A stretch of DNA of 64,000 nt from UBA5009 sp038043185 (GTDB lineage: Bacteria; Bdellovibrionota; Bdellovibrionia; Bdellovibrionales; Bdellovibrionaceae). Location of the stretch: assembly GCA_038043185.1 (NCBI GenBank), contig JBBTCO010000035.1, forward strand, positions 1-64,000. Direction: 5' to 3'. The notes beneath the pieces were generated by a model. It did no database searches, was not told where the DNA came from, and saw only the letters and a program-made list of their open reading frames with translations. Both the position numbers and the translations under genes were made by a program. This document shows positions 8,168 to 15,904 of the stretch, piece by piece; position 1 is the stretch's first letter, and each line of letters starts with the position of its first letter.

Positions 8168-10393
8168 TTACCAACTTGGATCTGGTGGATTTATAATCGG
8201 TCCCTTTGCGGTGGGGCCGCCCAATTCAAGATCATTGGCTTTTAAATAATCACTGGAAATAAGTTTGACAGAATAGCCGGTTCTTCCACCTAAAATGCAA
8301 TCACCTGGAAAAGGGATTCGTTTGTCAGAGCTCACTTCGCTGACAGGCTTAATACAACCGCCAAAATATTTTCCTGCTGGAATATTTGTGTAATCCAAAA
8401 GATCACGAGATGTCCAACTTGTTAAAAGATGAAATGGATCACGCACAATATGAGTCAGCTTGGAATCATGATCCAAAACAGCCGAAGGTATTTTTGTTTT
8501 CACAGTTTCAATTTGATCTTTAACAGAAAATTTTTCAAGCTCGGGGCCGCTCTCGAATCGCGAACCGACATCACCCCGCAGTGGCCAAGTGTAGCCAATT
8601 TTTGATAAAAGTTTTCCGTCTCTCATTCGCTTAAAATAATTGTCATAAAAATTAGCGTCGATTGAATAATAGGTGATATCGAATTGATCCGGGGCCACCG
8701 CCGAAACTTCAATATCTCTTACATCTGGTTTTTGATTGGTTAACCAACCCCAAGCCATCACATCGCGGATTTTGTTTTCTTGAGGCAACATCAGTTTTTG
8801 TGAATTGCGATCAAATATCAAATGATCCCAATCGTTAATTATAATTTTAAAACTTTTATTATGAAGCGCGCGAATGTATTGCCCCAAAGGAAGCATCGAC
8901 ATTAAACCCAAACGATCACCGACAAAGCGCGAATAATTGGCCACACGCTGATCACTTGCGGGATTTCCTATTTGACTGGGGTCCGTTAATCTTGGCGGTG
9001 CCAATGGATCCGTTTTTTCATCTAGACTTTCATTGCTTCCCGTCGAGCGCGGTGAACCCGATTGCCAGTTTTTAAAATACCATGGACCAAATCGGCCGCC
9101 GAAAGGTTTTGCAAAGGCCCGTGCCGTTAATTCAAAGTCTGCTGGTGAAAACGGAATTTTAGGTTTTGTTTTTGCTTTGACCCCGACATAACCCATACAC
9201 CAAGGATTTTTTTCATAACCTAAAGTGTATTGATAGGGCGGCGACGGCATTCCCAGAAAGGGTGAAATTTGTGTGACGTTTGCAGTTTCAAAATTATTTC
9301 TCATAACATTTGGCGGTTTGTCAGGAGCCAGCAACTTGGCCACAGGCTCTAGGACTTTTTTATCACTGCAATTATTGTCCTGATAAATGAACGCTGGGAA
9401 AAAAGCCACTTCACTGAGCCAAGCTGGTGGATCAAATTCACCGGCCGGGCTGCCATAACATCCGCCCTGACGAAAGCCATTAATCATTTCAAACTGAACC
9501 GAATCCCGATTGGCCTCTGTTAAATTATTCAGCAGAGTATTTTTGACTCCTTCTTTTCCACTGTCCCCATCAATATCAATAAAATCATCTGTCGCCACAC
9601 TTAATCCCTTGGCCATCTTTGCGATAAGTAATCTTCGCGACAATTGATCAAAGTTAAAACCCACGACCCATGACCCAAGAGTCATAAAATTAAAATAGCC
9701 TGACCATTCACAACGCTTTTGCGCAATATTAATGAGCTGCCTTGTAAAGCTGCTCGTAGCGACAGCCAGCCCAATGAAGGAAGCGCTGATTTTTGGTTCT
9801 TCAAATAATTGAATTCGCGTTCCGCCGCTCAATATTCCCCTACATAAATTTTCATTATCATCTGACGAAATGGCTCCGGCACTATCATAAGCTTGTAGAG
9901 GTGCATAAGTTCCGCAAAAAACTGGTGTCTTGTAAGCATTCGCAATCGTCGGATGGGGACCTTCTCGATCAAGACCTGGATCGAGCTGTTGCGTATTGCG
10001 ATTGTAAGGATTAAATCCCGTTTCGTCAGCTCCGCCTGATCCCACAACACGGTATCGCCAAGCCAAGAGTTTCCAGCTTTGACGAATTTGATAATTCACA
10101 TGCGACATCGCGTTCAGCATTTCCGCTTGTTTCATGGCTCCATAGTAAGCCGCTAAATCCACAGAGTTTTGCAGATTGATTTTGTGATGAACGAGCAGCC
10201 CAACATTGATGATCATGGCAAAGAAAAGAAACAGCAGTTGAAAAATAAGTGCTACAAAAATGGCCACCTGGCCTTTTTCATTTCTTCTAAAGCAGTCTGG
10301 GAATTTTATTTGAAAGAATTTTTTCTGTTTACTCACTAAAAACACTTTGACTGAGAGCCGAGTCCTCGTCAAAATTTTACAGTCGCTGATCAA
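8168..10393 (-). CDS. TadE/TadG-like protein with a single membrane anchor
   Basis: The 741-residue product has a TadE/G-type N-terminus: RNEKGQVAIFVALIFQ leads into one transmembrane segment (about 42-68), followed by the NLQNSVDLAAYYGAMKQAE helix that typifies this family. TadE/TadG proteins are pseudopilin-like or anchor components of Tad (Flp) pilus systems. The large remainder is extracytoplasmic and resembles no family I know. The start is uncertain: TTG 10393 is the longest frame, while GTG 10336 would give a shorter cytoplasmic tail before the anchor. It heads a minus-strand set with the two secreted proteins at 5459-8073. Confidence 0.7.
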   Translation of the reverse strand: MISDCKILTRTRLSVKVFLVSKQKKFFQIKFPDCFRRNEKGQVAIFVALIFQLLFLFFAMIINVGLLVHHKINLQNSVDLAAYYGAMKQAEMLNAMSHVNYQIRQSWKLLAWRYRVVGSGGADETGFNPYNRNTQQLDPGLDREGPHPTIANAYKTPVFCGTYAPLQAYDSAGAISSDDNENLCRGILSGGTRIQLFEEPKISASFIGLAVATSSFTRQLINIAQKRCEWSGYFNFMTLGSWVVGFNFDQLSRRLLIAKMAKGLSVATDDFIDIDGDSGKEGVKNTLLNNLTEANRDSVQFEMINGFRQGGCYGSPAGEFDPPAWLSEVAFFPAFIYQDNNCSDKKVLEPVAKLLAPDKPPNVMRNNFETANVTQISPFLGMPSPPYQYTLGYEKNPWCMGYVGVKAKTKPKIPFSPADFELTARAFAKPFGGRFGPWYFKNWQSGSPRSTGSNESLDEKTDPLAPPRLTDPSQIGNPASDQRVANYSRFVGDRLGLMSMLPLGQYIRALHNKSFKIIINDWDHLIFDRNSQKLMLPQENKIRDVMAWGWLTNQKPDVRDIEVSAVAPDQFDITYYSIDANFYDNYFKRMRDGKLLSKIGYTWPLRGDVGSRFESGPELEKFSVKDQIETVKTKIPSAVLDHDSKLTHIVRDPFHLLTSWTSRDLLDYTNIPAGKYFGGCIKPVSEVSSDKRIPFPGDCILGGRTGYSVKLISSDYLKANDLELGGPTAKGPIINPPDPSW

Positions 10394-10424
10394 TACTTCT
10401 ATCTGACAAAAGTCGAGGTCAAGA

Positions 10425-11393
10425 ATGTCATCTCGAAATATTCTTAAAAATCTTCAGAAATCAGCAGTGGCAACTGTATTTGTCTTTGCTGCTATCCTTC
10501 AAGCAAGTCCTTGCGCCTTAGCCGCCAAGGAAAGCGACCTGCTTTTCGAAGGCTATCATAAACTGATGTCAGGCGGAGTCCACATTGGCTATACAATCTC
10601 GCGCTATGAATACGACCCAAAATCTAAAAAATTCACCGCAACTATTTTTACTAAAACCGGAGCGCTGGGTTCGGATGTCACCGAAAGCACCCACGCCGTT
10701 GCTGATGCAGATTTAAATCCGGTTAGTTACGAATACACGGCCATGGTGGGCAAAGACATTAAAACCATCGACGCCAAATTCAAAAAAAATCACATGTCCG
10801 CCGTAGTTAAAGAGAAAGGTAAAATTCAAAAGATTGAGCAAGACATCCCCAAAGGGGTTTTCTTAAGTCAATTTTTAATTTATCTGATGCTGAAAAGTAA
10901 AAATGGTTTACAAGCTGATTTAAATTACAAATACAAAGCCATCGCCGAAGAAGACGGTAAGTTTTATGACGGACAAGCTTTAGTAACCAAACAAGAAAAG
11001 TACAATGGCTATCCCGCTTTTAAAATTCTTAATAATTATAAAGATCTTAAATTTGTGGCTTATGTGACAGACCGAGGCGAAGTTCTTGGCGTCACCAATC
11101 CCGCACAAAACTTGGCCATCGAGTTAAAACCAAAACCCAACGATGCCACCGGGCAGTTTGGCGTGGGCGCTTCGATTTTAAGAAATCTTTTTGGCGATGT
11201 TCCACTTGGCACTCACAATGTTTTGTCACGCGCTATGAAAGCGGAAGCTCTTAAACCCGAAGAACCAGAAAATCCCAAACGTTATGGTGTTCCACCTGGC
11301 CAAGGAATCATTATCAAACCTCAACCGGCACCACCAGTCCCAGCCCCCGCACAACCACAACCTACAGAAAAAGAGAAAAAAAAGAATGAATAA
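10425..11393 (+). CDS. secreted conserved hypothetical protein with Pro-rich tail
   Basis: The 322-residue product has a signal peptide (hydrophobic about 14-33, cleavage near ALAAK). The mature part is beta-rich, with short charged strands such as GYHKLMSGGVHIGYT and KFVAYVTDRGEVLGV, like DUF3108/DUF6134-type periplasmic beta proteins. The last 40 residues are Pro/Gln/Lys-rich (PAPPVPAPAQPQP). GAGG precedes the ATG by 8 nt. It overlaps nagZ by 8 bp, so it is coupled to a peptidoglycan enzyme. It is divergent from the TadG-like gene. Function unknown. Confidence 0.75.
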   Translation: MSSRNILKNLQKSAVATVFVFAAILQASPCALAAKESDLLFEGYHKLMSGGVHIGYTISRYEYDPKSKKFTATIFTKTGALGSDVTESTHAVADADLNPVSYEYTAMVGKDIKTIDAKFKKNHMSAVVKEKGKIQKIEQDIPKGVFLSQFLIYLMLKSKNGLQADLNYKYKAIAEEDGKFYDGQALVTKQEKYNGYPAFKILNNYKDLKFVAYVTDRGEVLGVTNPAQNLAIELKPKPNDATGQFGVGASILRNLFGDVPLGTHNVLSRAMKAEALKPEEPENPKRYGVPPGQGIIIKPQPAPPVPAPAQPQPTEKEKKKNE

Positions 11394-12492
11394 ACTCATC
11401 GGCCAGTTGGTGATGATTGGGGTTTCAGGAAAAACTTTAACCTCTGACGAAAAAAAATTCATCGTCGAAAATAATATCAGTGGTGTTACTCTTTTTTCAC
11501 GAAACATCGAGAGCCCACAACAAGTCAGACAACTTTGCATCGAACTTCAATCGCTTCGTCATCAAATGCCAGATAAAGCTCCCTTATTTATTGCTATTGA
11601 TATGGAGGGCGGCCGCGTCGCTCGATTGAAAGAACCCTTCACTGTTTGGCCGCCGATGAAAAAATTGGGTGATCTTGATAATCCAACAGTTTCATTTCAT
11701 TTTACGAATCAAATGGGGCTTGAGTTAAAATCGGTTGGCATCAATTTAGATTTTTCACCTTGTCTTGATGTTTTTACTAATCCAAAAAACACCGTCATCG
11801 GCGATCGCGCTGTCAGCACGGATCCTGAAGTCGTTGCTAAACACTCTTCGGCTCTCATTCGTGGTTTTATTAAAGCTGATGTTATCCCTTGCGCCAAACA
11901 TTTTCCAGGTCACGGCAACACACTTATTGATAGCCACGAGGATCTTCCTGTTGAAAATGCCGATAAAAAACGTTTGGATGAATTTGAACTTGTTCCCTTC
12001 AAACGCGCTTTTCGTTCACGCATTGATTTAATCATGACGGCGCACATGAAATTTCCAAATATAGACCCCGACTGGCCTGTTACACTTTCTGAAATATTTT
12101 TGAAAAAAATTCTGAGGGAAGAATGTCGTTATCGCGGACTTGTTATCACTGACGATTTAGATATGAAAGCCTTGGCTAAGCATTATGATCCTAAAGTTAT
12201 TCCTGTTCGCGCTCTTCAAGCTGGCGCTGACATCTTACTTTATTGCAACGAACCCGACTCGCCACCTAAAGCTATTGAAGCTGTAGTTGAAGGAGTTGCA
12301 CAGGGGCAATTGGATAAAAAATACATCGAGTCCCTGCATTTAAAGATTTTAAACTATAAAAAAGAAAAAATTAAAAATCCCGATCCTTTGCCTTGGGATC
12401 AAGCCATGAAGATAATTGGCCATGCAGATCATCTCAAATTATCTGCAGCGATAGCTCAAGGACTTGTGCCACAAGATTTAGTTGTCGAATAG
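11386..12492 (+). CDS. nagZ: beta-N-acetylglucosaminidase NagZ (GH3)
   Basis: The 368-residue product, counted from ATG 11386, matches NagZ. It has IAIDMEGGRVARL (69-81), KHFPGHG (171-177) with the His/Asp pair in DSH (182-184), and VITDDLDM (253-260) carrying the nucleophile Asp. NagZ removes GlcNAc from GlcNAc-anhMurNAc(-peptide) in the cytoplasm and supplies anhMurNAc to AnmK. A longer in-frame extension from 11284 is low-complexity sequence read inside the previous gene and is rejected. There is no signal peptide, consistent with cytoplasmic recycling rather than digestion of prey wall. Confidence 0.92.
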   Translation: MNKLIGQLVMIGVSGKTLTSDEKKFIVENNISGVTLFSRNIESPQQVRQLCIELQSLRHQMPDKAPLFIAIDMEGGRVARLKEPFTVWPPMKKLGDLDNPTVSFHFTNQMGLELKSVGINLDFSPCLDVFTNPKNTVIGDRAVSTDPEVVAKHSSALIRGFIKADVIPCAKHFPGHGNTLIDSHEDLPVENADKKRLDEFELVPFKRAFRSRIDLIMTAHMKFPNIDPDWPVTLSEIFLKKILREECRYRGLVITDDLDMKALAKHYDPKVIPVRALQAGADILLYCNEPDSPPKAIEAVVEGVAQGQLDKKYIESLHLKILNYKKEKIKNPDPLPWDQAMKIIGHADHLKLSAAIAQGLVPQDLVVE

Positions 12493-12521
12493 ATTTACTT
12501 GTTCGATTTTTGCACGTCGAT

Positions 12522-12911
12522 CTAATCTTTTGAAAGCACTTCGTTGACGAGGGCAGGAAATTTTTCTACAAAAAATGGTTTTTCAAGGCAGATAAATTGT
12601 TTAAAAAATTCTGGCTTTAGCTCTGGATTTTGTATATCACCCGAAATGATCATGACATTTTTTGGCAATATTTTTTCTGCTTGGCAAATATTTAAAAACT
12701 CGGCTCCGGACATCCCTGGCAAGTGCAAATCACAGATCAATAAGTCGAATTTTCGCTCTCGAAGAAGCGGTTGAGCCTTTTCTGCAGTCGACACAGAAAT
12801 AATTTCATCACTGCGATTGCTCATCATATCTTTAAGAAGCTCAACAAGCTCATCATTGTCTTCAAGGATAAGAATCAATTTACGAACAGAGGAAGGTATT
12901 TTTTCGCTCAT
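12522..12911 (-). CDS. single-domain response regulator (receiver only)
   Basis: The 129-residue product is a CheY-like receiver domain with no output domain. The acidic pocket is E17-D18, the phospho-acceptor is D61 in LLICDLHLPGMSG, the switch Ser is S90, and the conserved Lys is K111 in LEKPF. Such proteins relay phosphoryl groups or bind a motor or enzyme. No histidine kinase lies nearby, so its partner is unknown. GGAG 8 nt before the ATG supports the start. It is convergent with nagZ, 29 bp away. Confidence 0.9.
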   Translation of the reverse strand: MSEKIPSSVRKLILILEDNDELVELLKDMMSNRSDEIISVSTAEKAQPLLRERKFDLLICDLHLPGMSGAEFLNICQAEKILPKNVMIISGDIQNPELKPEFFKQFICLEKPFFVEKFPALVNEVLSKD

Positions 12912-12987
12912 TTAGTTATCTCCAATTAAACTAAATCACTTTATGAGCTTAAACTCTCAAGCGTTTGTTGGACATAAACAAATTATC

Positions 12988-13015
12988 TTGACGCGGCGAT
13001 ACTTGGCGTTATATG
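12988..13015 (+). promoter_or_regulatory. candidate sigma-70 promoter for the XRE regulator gene
   Basis: TTGACG (12988-12993) and TATATG (13010-13015) are separated by 16 bp, followed about 50 bp later by AAGGAG and ATG 13065. A short inverted repeat, ACTAA-N7-TTAGT (13025-13041), lies just downstream and could be an autoregulatory operator. Sequence inspection only. Confidence 0.4.
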
Positions 13016-13064
13016 TTTAGCGCGACTAATTGTCAGTTAGTTCTTAAGCCGAAGGAGTATAGCA

Positions 13065-13346
13065 ATGAAGAAACTGAATGAGGAACTTGGCCTCTTGGTA
13101 AAGGAATACCGCAATAAAAAAAATATAACCCAACTGGAACTTTCAGAAAAACTTGGTTACGACACGCCTCAATTTGTTTCTATCATTGAAAGAGGTCTAG
13201 CAAGAGTCCCTTTGAATGTAATTGGTCAGCTAATTGTATTGTTGGGTATTCCAGAAAAGAAAATAACAAAACTTTTAACTTTGAATTACCAAGAAAAGAT
13301 CCAAAAAGAAATTCAGTTTGGTAAAAAGCGGGTTGTTACTTTATAA
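13065..13346 (+). CDS. XRE-family DNA-binding protein
   Basis: The 93-residue product is an HTH_3 domain over about residues 5-65: LVKEYRNKKNITQLELSEKL (helices 1-2), then DTPQFVSIIERGLARVP (recognition helix and turn), then IGQLIVLLGIP. It ends in a Lys-rich tail. AAGGAG lies 9 nt before the ATG. It is 38 bp upstream of the next gene on the same strand, so the two probably form an operon. Small XRE proteins of this kind often repress their own operon; target unknown. Confidence 0.85.
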   Translation: MKKLNEELGLLVKEYRNKKNITQLELSEKLGYDTPQFVSIIERGLARVPLNVIGQLIVLLGIPEKKITKLLTLNYQEKIQKEIQFGKKRVVTL

Positions 13347-13384
13347 ATGAGTTTTTATTTATATTCTCGCAGAAAGGGAACGTC

Positions 13385-14071
13385 ATGGGCTTAGAGCTTT
13401 TAAATTCAGACGATATAAATTTAATTGAAGACTTTAAGACAACGTTGGATAAAATTTCATCCATTTTAAATTCTTTAGGAGTTTCAGCAACTTCTTATCA
13501 TACGTCTTATTTAAAAGACTATTCCAAATTATCCAGCCATCAAAAAAAATCGGCTCTCAGAGATTCTCAAAAATATCTTGAATGCCTAACTGCCTCTGAA
13601 CTGGTTGAACCAGCGACGGATGACGACCGCGACACCCCTGACCTCGGTCAATCACTGTGGTTCGCTTTAAGACACTTTGGGCTTCGCCCCACAAGTGATC
13701 TGTTTGAACTTCTATCAATGAATGACGCTGTGGAAATATACAATGCCGAGGGAATCCAGGTTTGGCGAAATTTAAAATTTATGGAAGTCTGCAGTTACAC
13801 GCTTGAAGAAATTTTTTGTTACACTTGGCAAGATCGCTATACACGTAGCGAGGCTGCGACGGTCCAAATTATGGATGTCATTTCAAAGTTTTCAACAATA
13901 TCGCCAAAATCAATCAAATGTGGAATTAAAAATCTTCTGCATGAAAAATTCAGTGTCAAAAAACTCACTATCGACGTGACCCATGAAATGCTTTCGCCTG
14001 TTTTTAACTCGCTCAATGCTGTTGGCGGCTTTGTCGTAACTTCAAAAGTTAAAATTCTACAACCAAACTAA
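13385..14071 (+). CDS. hypothetical protein, possibly with a degenerate PAS-like segment
   Basis: The 228-residue cytoplasmic product has no recognised family. Residues 105-145 (LFELLSMNDAVEIYNAEGIQVWRNLKFMEV in two parts, then YTLEEIF) follow the general order of a PAS fold (strands, N-x-x-F/M, GYTxEEL-like helix), which is a weak inference. The N-terminal 60 residues are helical and Ser/Lys-rich. GAAAGGG lies 7 nt before the ATG. With the XRE protein just upstream it may form a small sensory or regulatory pair. Confidence 0.65.
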   Translation: MGLELLNSDDINLIEDFKTTLDKISSILNSLGVSATSYHTSYLKDYSKLSSHQKKSALRDSQKYLECLTASELVEPATDDDRDTPDLGQSLWFALRHFGLRPTSDLFELLSMNDAVEIYNAEGIQVWRNLKFMEVCSYTLEEIFCYTWQDRYTRSEAATVQIMDVISKFSTISPKSIKCGIKNLLHEKFSVKKLTIDVTHEMLSPVFNSLNAVGGFVVTSKVKILQPN

Positions 14072-14083
14072 GGGCAGCTGCTA

Positions 14084-14100
14084 GCTTCCTTTTAGGAAGC
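14084..14100. terminator. small hairpin between convergent genes
   Basis: GCTTCC (14084-14089) and GGAAGC (14095-14100) form a 6-bp stem with a 5-nt loop in the 32-bp gap between convergent genes. Neither strand has a following U-tract. It is a possible weak bidirectional terminator. Confidence 0.3.
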
Positions 14101-14103
14101 AAA

Positions 14104-14745
14104 TCATGCCGCTTGTTTTCCAGAACCTTTTCCTTTGGATATCGATTCAAGAATTTTTATGTACTGTTCAGAATACATTTCCACTGAGTCACAGACAATT
14201 TTCATTTCGTGATCATTTAAAAGCGTGGTTATTTCAAAGGCTTTATTCAAGTGATCAGGATCCGCATCTGAGTGGACTTTTAAGAATGTTGCGGCCTTCT
14301 GGCCATGATGTTTCACTGCTTGTTCATACAACCACGGACCCGTATGTGCTGCCAGGCCTTCCAAAGACAATATCCAGCCAATAAGCCCAACTGCTTCCCC
14401 GGCCGGAGTCATCCAATAATAAAGTGAGCGATAATACACTTTCATTTCACTGCTTACGGGAAGATCATTCAGACTAAACCCAAGGGCTTTTATGTCATTT
14501 TCAAGAAGCTTTTCATGACCTTTTTCTTCTGCCGCATGCTGAACAAAACGATTCGAAATTTTAGTTAAATGCAAGGGCATGGTCCCCGATGCCAAGGCCA
14601 ACAGCCGCGTTGAGTTCAAAGCGTAATGGTATGAGTTTGCAAGCCACATTCCGTAACTTTTCTTGTCTTGCCACTGAAAATCTTTGGCCGTTTTTTTAAG
14701 TTGCTCTTGGCAGTCGTTAAAAATTTTTCTTAGTTCGGTACTCAT
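14104..14745 (-). CDS. heme-oxygenase-like diiron protein (iron-containing redox enzyme family)
   Basis: The 213-residue all-helical product carries the ligand pattern of heme-oxygenase-like diiron oxidases (HDOs; UndA and SznF relatives). This is HAAEEKGH (70-77; Glu73/74 and His77), Glu129 in LSLEG, and H158-x3-D162-x2-H165 in VHSDADPDH. HDOs use O2 to oxidise or cleave small substrates such as fatty acids or amines. GGGAG precedes the ATG. It lies 27 bp downstream of an acyltransferase-like gene on the same strand, so the two probably act together on an acylated product. TenA/PqqC-like non-redox function is the main alternative. Confidence 0.7.
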   Translation of the reverse strand: MSTELRKIFNDCQEQLKKTAKDFQWQDKKSYGMWLANSYHYALNSTRLLALASGTMPLHLTKISNRFVQHAAEEKGHEKLLENDIKALGFSLNDLPVSSEMKVYYRSLYYWMTPAGEAVGLIGWILSLEGLAAHTGPWLYEQAVKHHGQKAATFLKVHSDADPDHLNKAFEITTLLNDHEMKIVCDSVEMYSEQYIKILESISKGKGSGKQAA

Positions 14746-14772
14746 TTTAGTTCTCCCTTAGATATAGAAAAT

Positions 14773-15480
14773 TTAGGCTACTTTTTCATAAACAGATTTT
14801 TCTGGAACGAAAACCATTCTGTTATTCCAGTAACTGTCCATTTTCTTTGCTGTCGCCAAAGGCTCTGCAGGCAAATGAAGAGTATCTGGAATGTAAAACA
14901 TACGAACAAATTGATTGTCGATAATTTCAAGCTGAAATTCGGGCAAAATTTGTTTTCCGCCCAGCCACTCGAAGTAATCATCGATTTTAAATTGTTTTAC
15001 GCCCGCTGTAAGCCATCTTGAAAACCCAAATTCTTTATGGTGATTACAACAGAACATCGTTACAAAATCCCGAAGCAGCTGCGAAGTTTCTTTGTCCGAT
15101 TTATAAATGGGATTGATTGTCCATGACGAATCATATGAAATATCGCCGCCATCATTTATAACCGAAATAATTTCCTTATCATTTTGATACTTAGTGGTAT
15201 TCAACAACGAAAGTCCGCCAAATGGAATTTTAAATTTGTCAGCTTGTGATTTTCGAATCGATTTGTACATAACCATTGGCTCTAATTCGCCATTTTTCTT
15301 TTGATCTGCGACAATCAAATGACTTGCAACGAAGTCATCCACGCCAACAGGAAGCACCGAGGACTTATAATGATTGCGATAGCCCAACTCCTTCATCCAC
15401 AAAGCTTTCTGCCAAAGTTTGCATGCAGTTTCGTCGTGAATATGAATTGGTTCGTCGATAACTATGACTCTAGGATTCAT
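14773..15480 (-). CDS. GNAT-fold N-acyltransferase-like protein (LuxI/FeeM-like)
   Basis: The 235-residue product was assigned from ATG 15480 because GAGGAG lies 5-8 nt upstream; the longer frame to 15537 has no such site. The order of motifs (an N-terminal helix with LWQKALWMKELGYRN, DDFVASHLIVAD, ELEPMVMYKSIRK, a middle SSWTINPIYKS segment, and TMFCCNHHKEFGFSRWLTAG) resembles acyl-ACP-dependent GNAT acyltransferases such as autoinducer synthases and N-acyl amino acid synthases. No exact family is certain. Its partner is the downstream diiron-like oxygenase. It could make a lipid-like signal or secondary metabolite. Confidence 0.5.
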   Translation of the reverse strand: MNPRVIVIDEPIHIHDETACKLWQKALWMKELGYRNHYKSSVLPVGVDDFVASHLIVADQKKNGELEPMVMYKSIRKSQADKFKIPFGGLSLLNTTKYQNDKEIISVINDGGDISYDSSWTINPIYKSDKETSQLLRDFVTMFCCNHHKEFGFSRWLTAGVKQFKIDDYFEWLGGKQILPEFQLEIIDNQFVRMFYIPDTLHLPAEPLATAKKMDSYWNNRMVFVPEKSVYEKVA

Positions 15481-15904
15481 TATGTCTCCTCGGAAAATAA
15501 AATTAGGCCGCTTTATAAACAAACTTAATTTATACATGCTGATCGGTTTTTTGAAATGGCTCTGAGTCTAGAAAGTAAAAGAAACTAGGTGGGTTTTTTA
15601 TAAATTAGACTTAAGTAGGATGGATTTAATGTAATTTTATTAGGCACAAAACTAAATAGCTTCATCACTCTGCCTCCGGTACTAACAACTGCTAGACCTA
15701 TCGACAAATTACTAAAATTACTTAAATTAATTAAAACAACCTATCCTAATTGTGTCTCATATTTAAAATCGGCCAAAAATTAGACATCCTTGTAAGTATT
15801 GCAACTTTTTTTCAAAACAAAGACTTAAGACCGTCCACGATGCCTTATGTCCATAAGTTTTCCGGCCTTCTTTTTGAAGTAGTTCCAGACGCCCGAGGTG
15901 CAAA
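15481..15904. other. 424-bp AT-rich intergenic region between divergent genes
   Basis: This stretch separates the acyltransferase gene (minus) from the TonB-like gene (plus). It is AT-rich and must contain both promoters. I see no open frame longer than about 35 codons with a ribosome site, no tRNA-like fold and no strong inverted repeat. Short recurring AATTA/TTAAAT words give no defined repeat unit. Confidence 0.5.

Noticed and set aside
11284..11385. 34-codon N-terminal extension of nagZ
   Set aside because: Lies inside the previous gene, encodes His/Gln/Lys low-complexity, not part of the GH3 fold.
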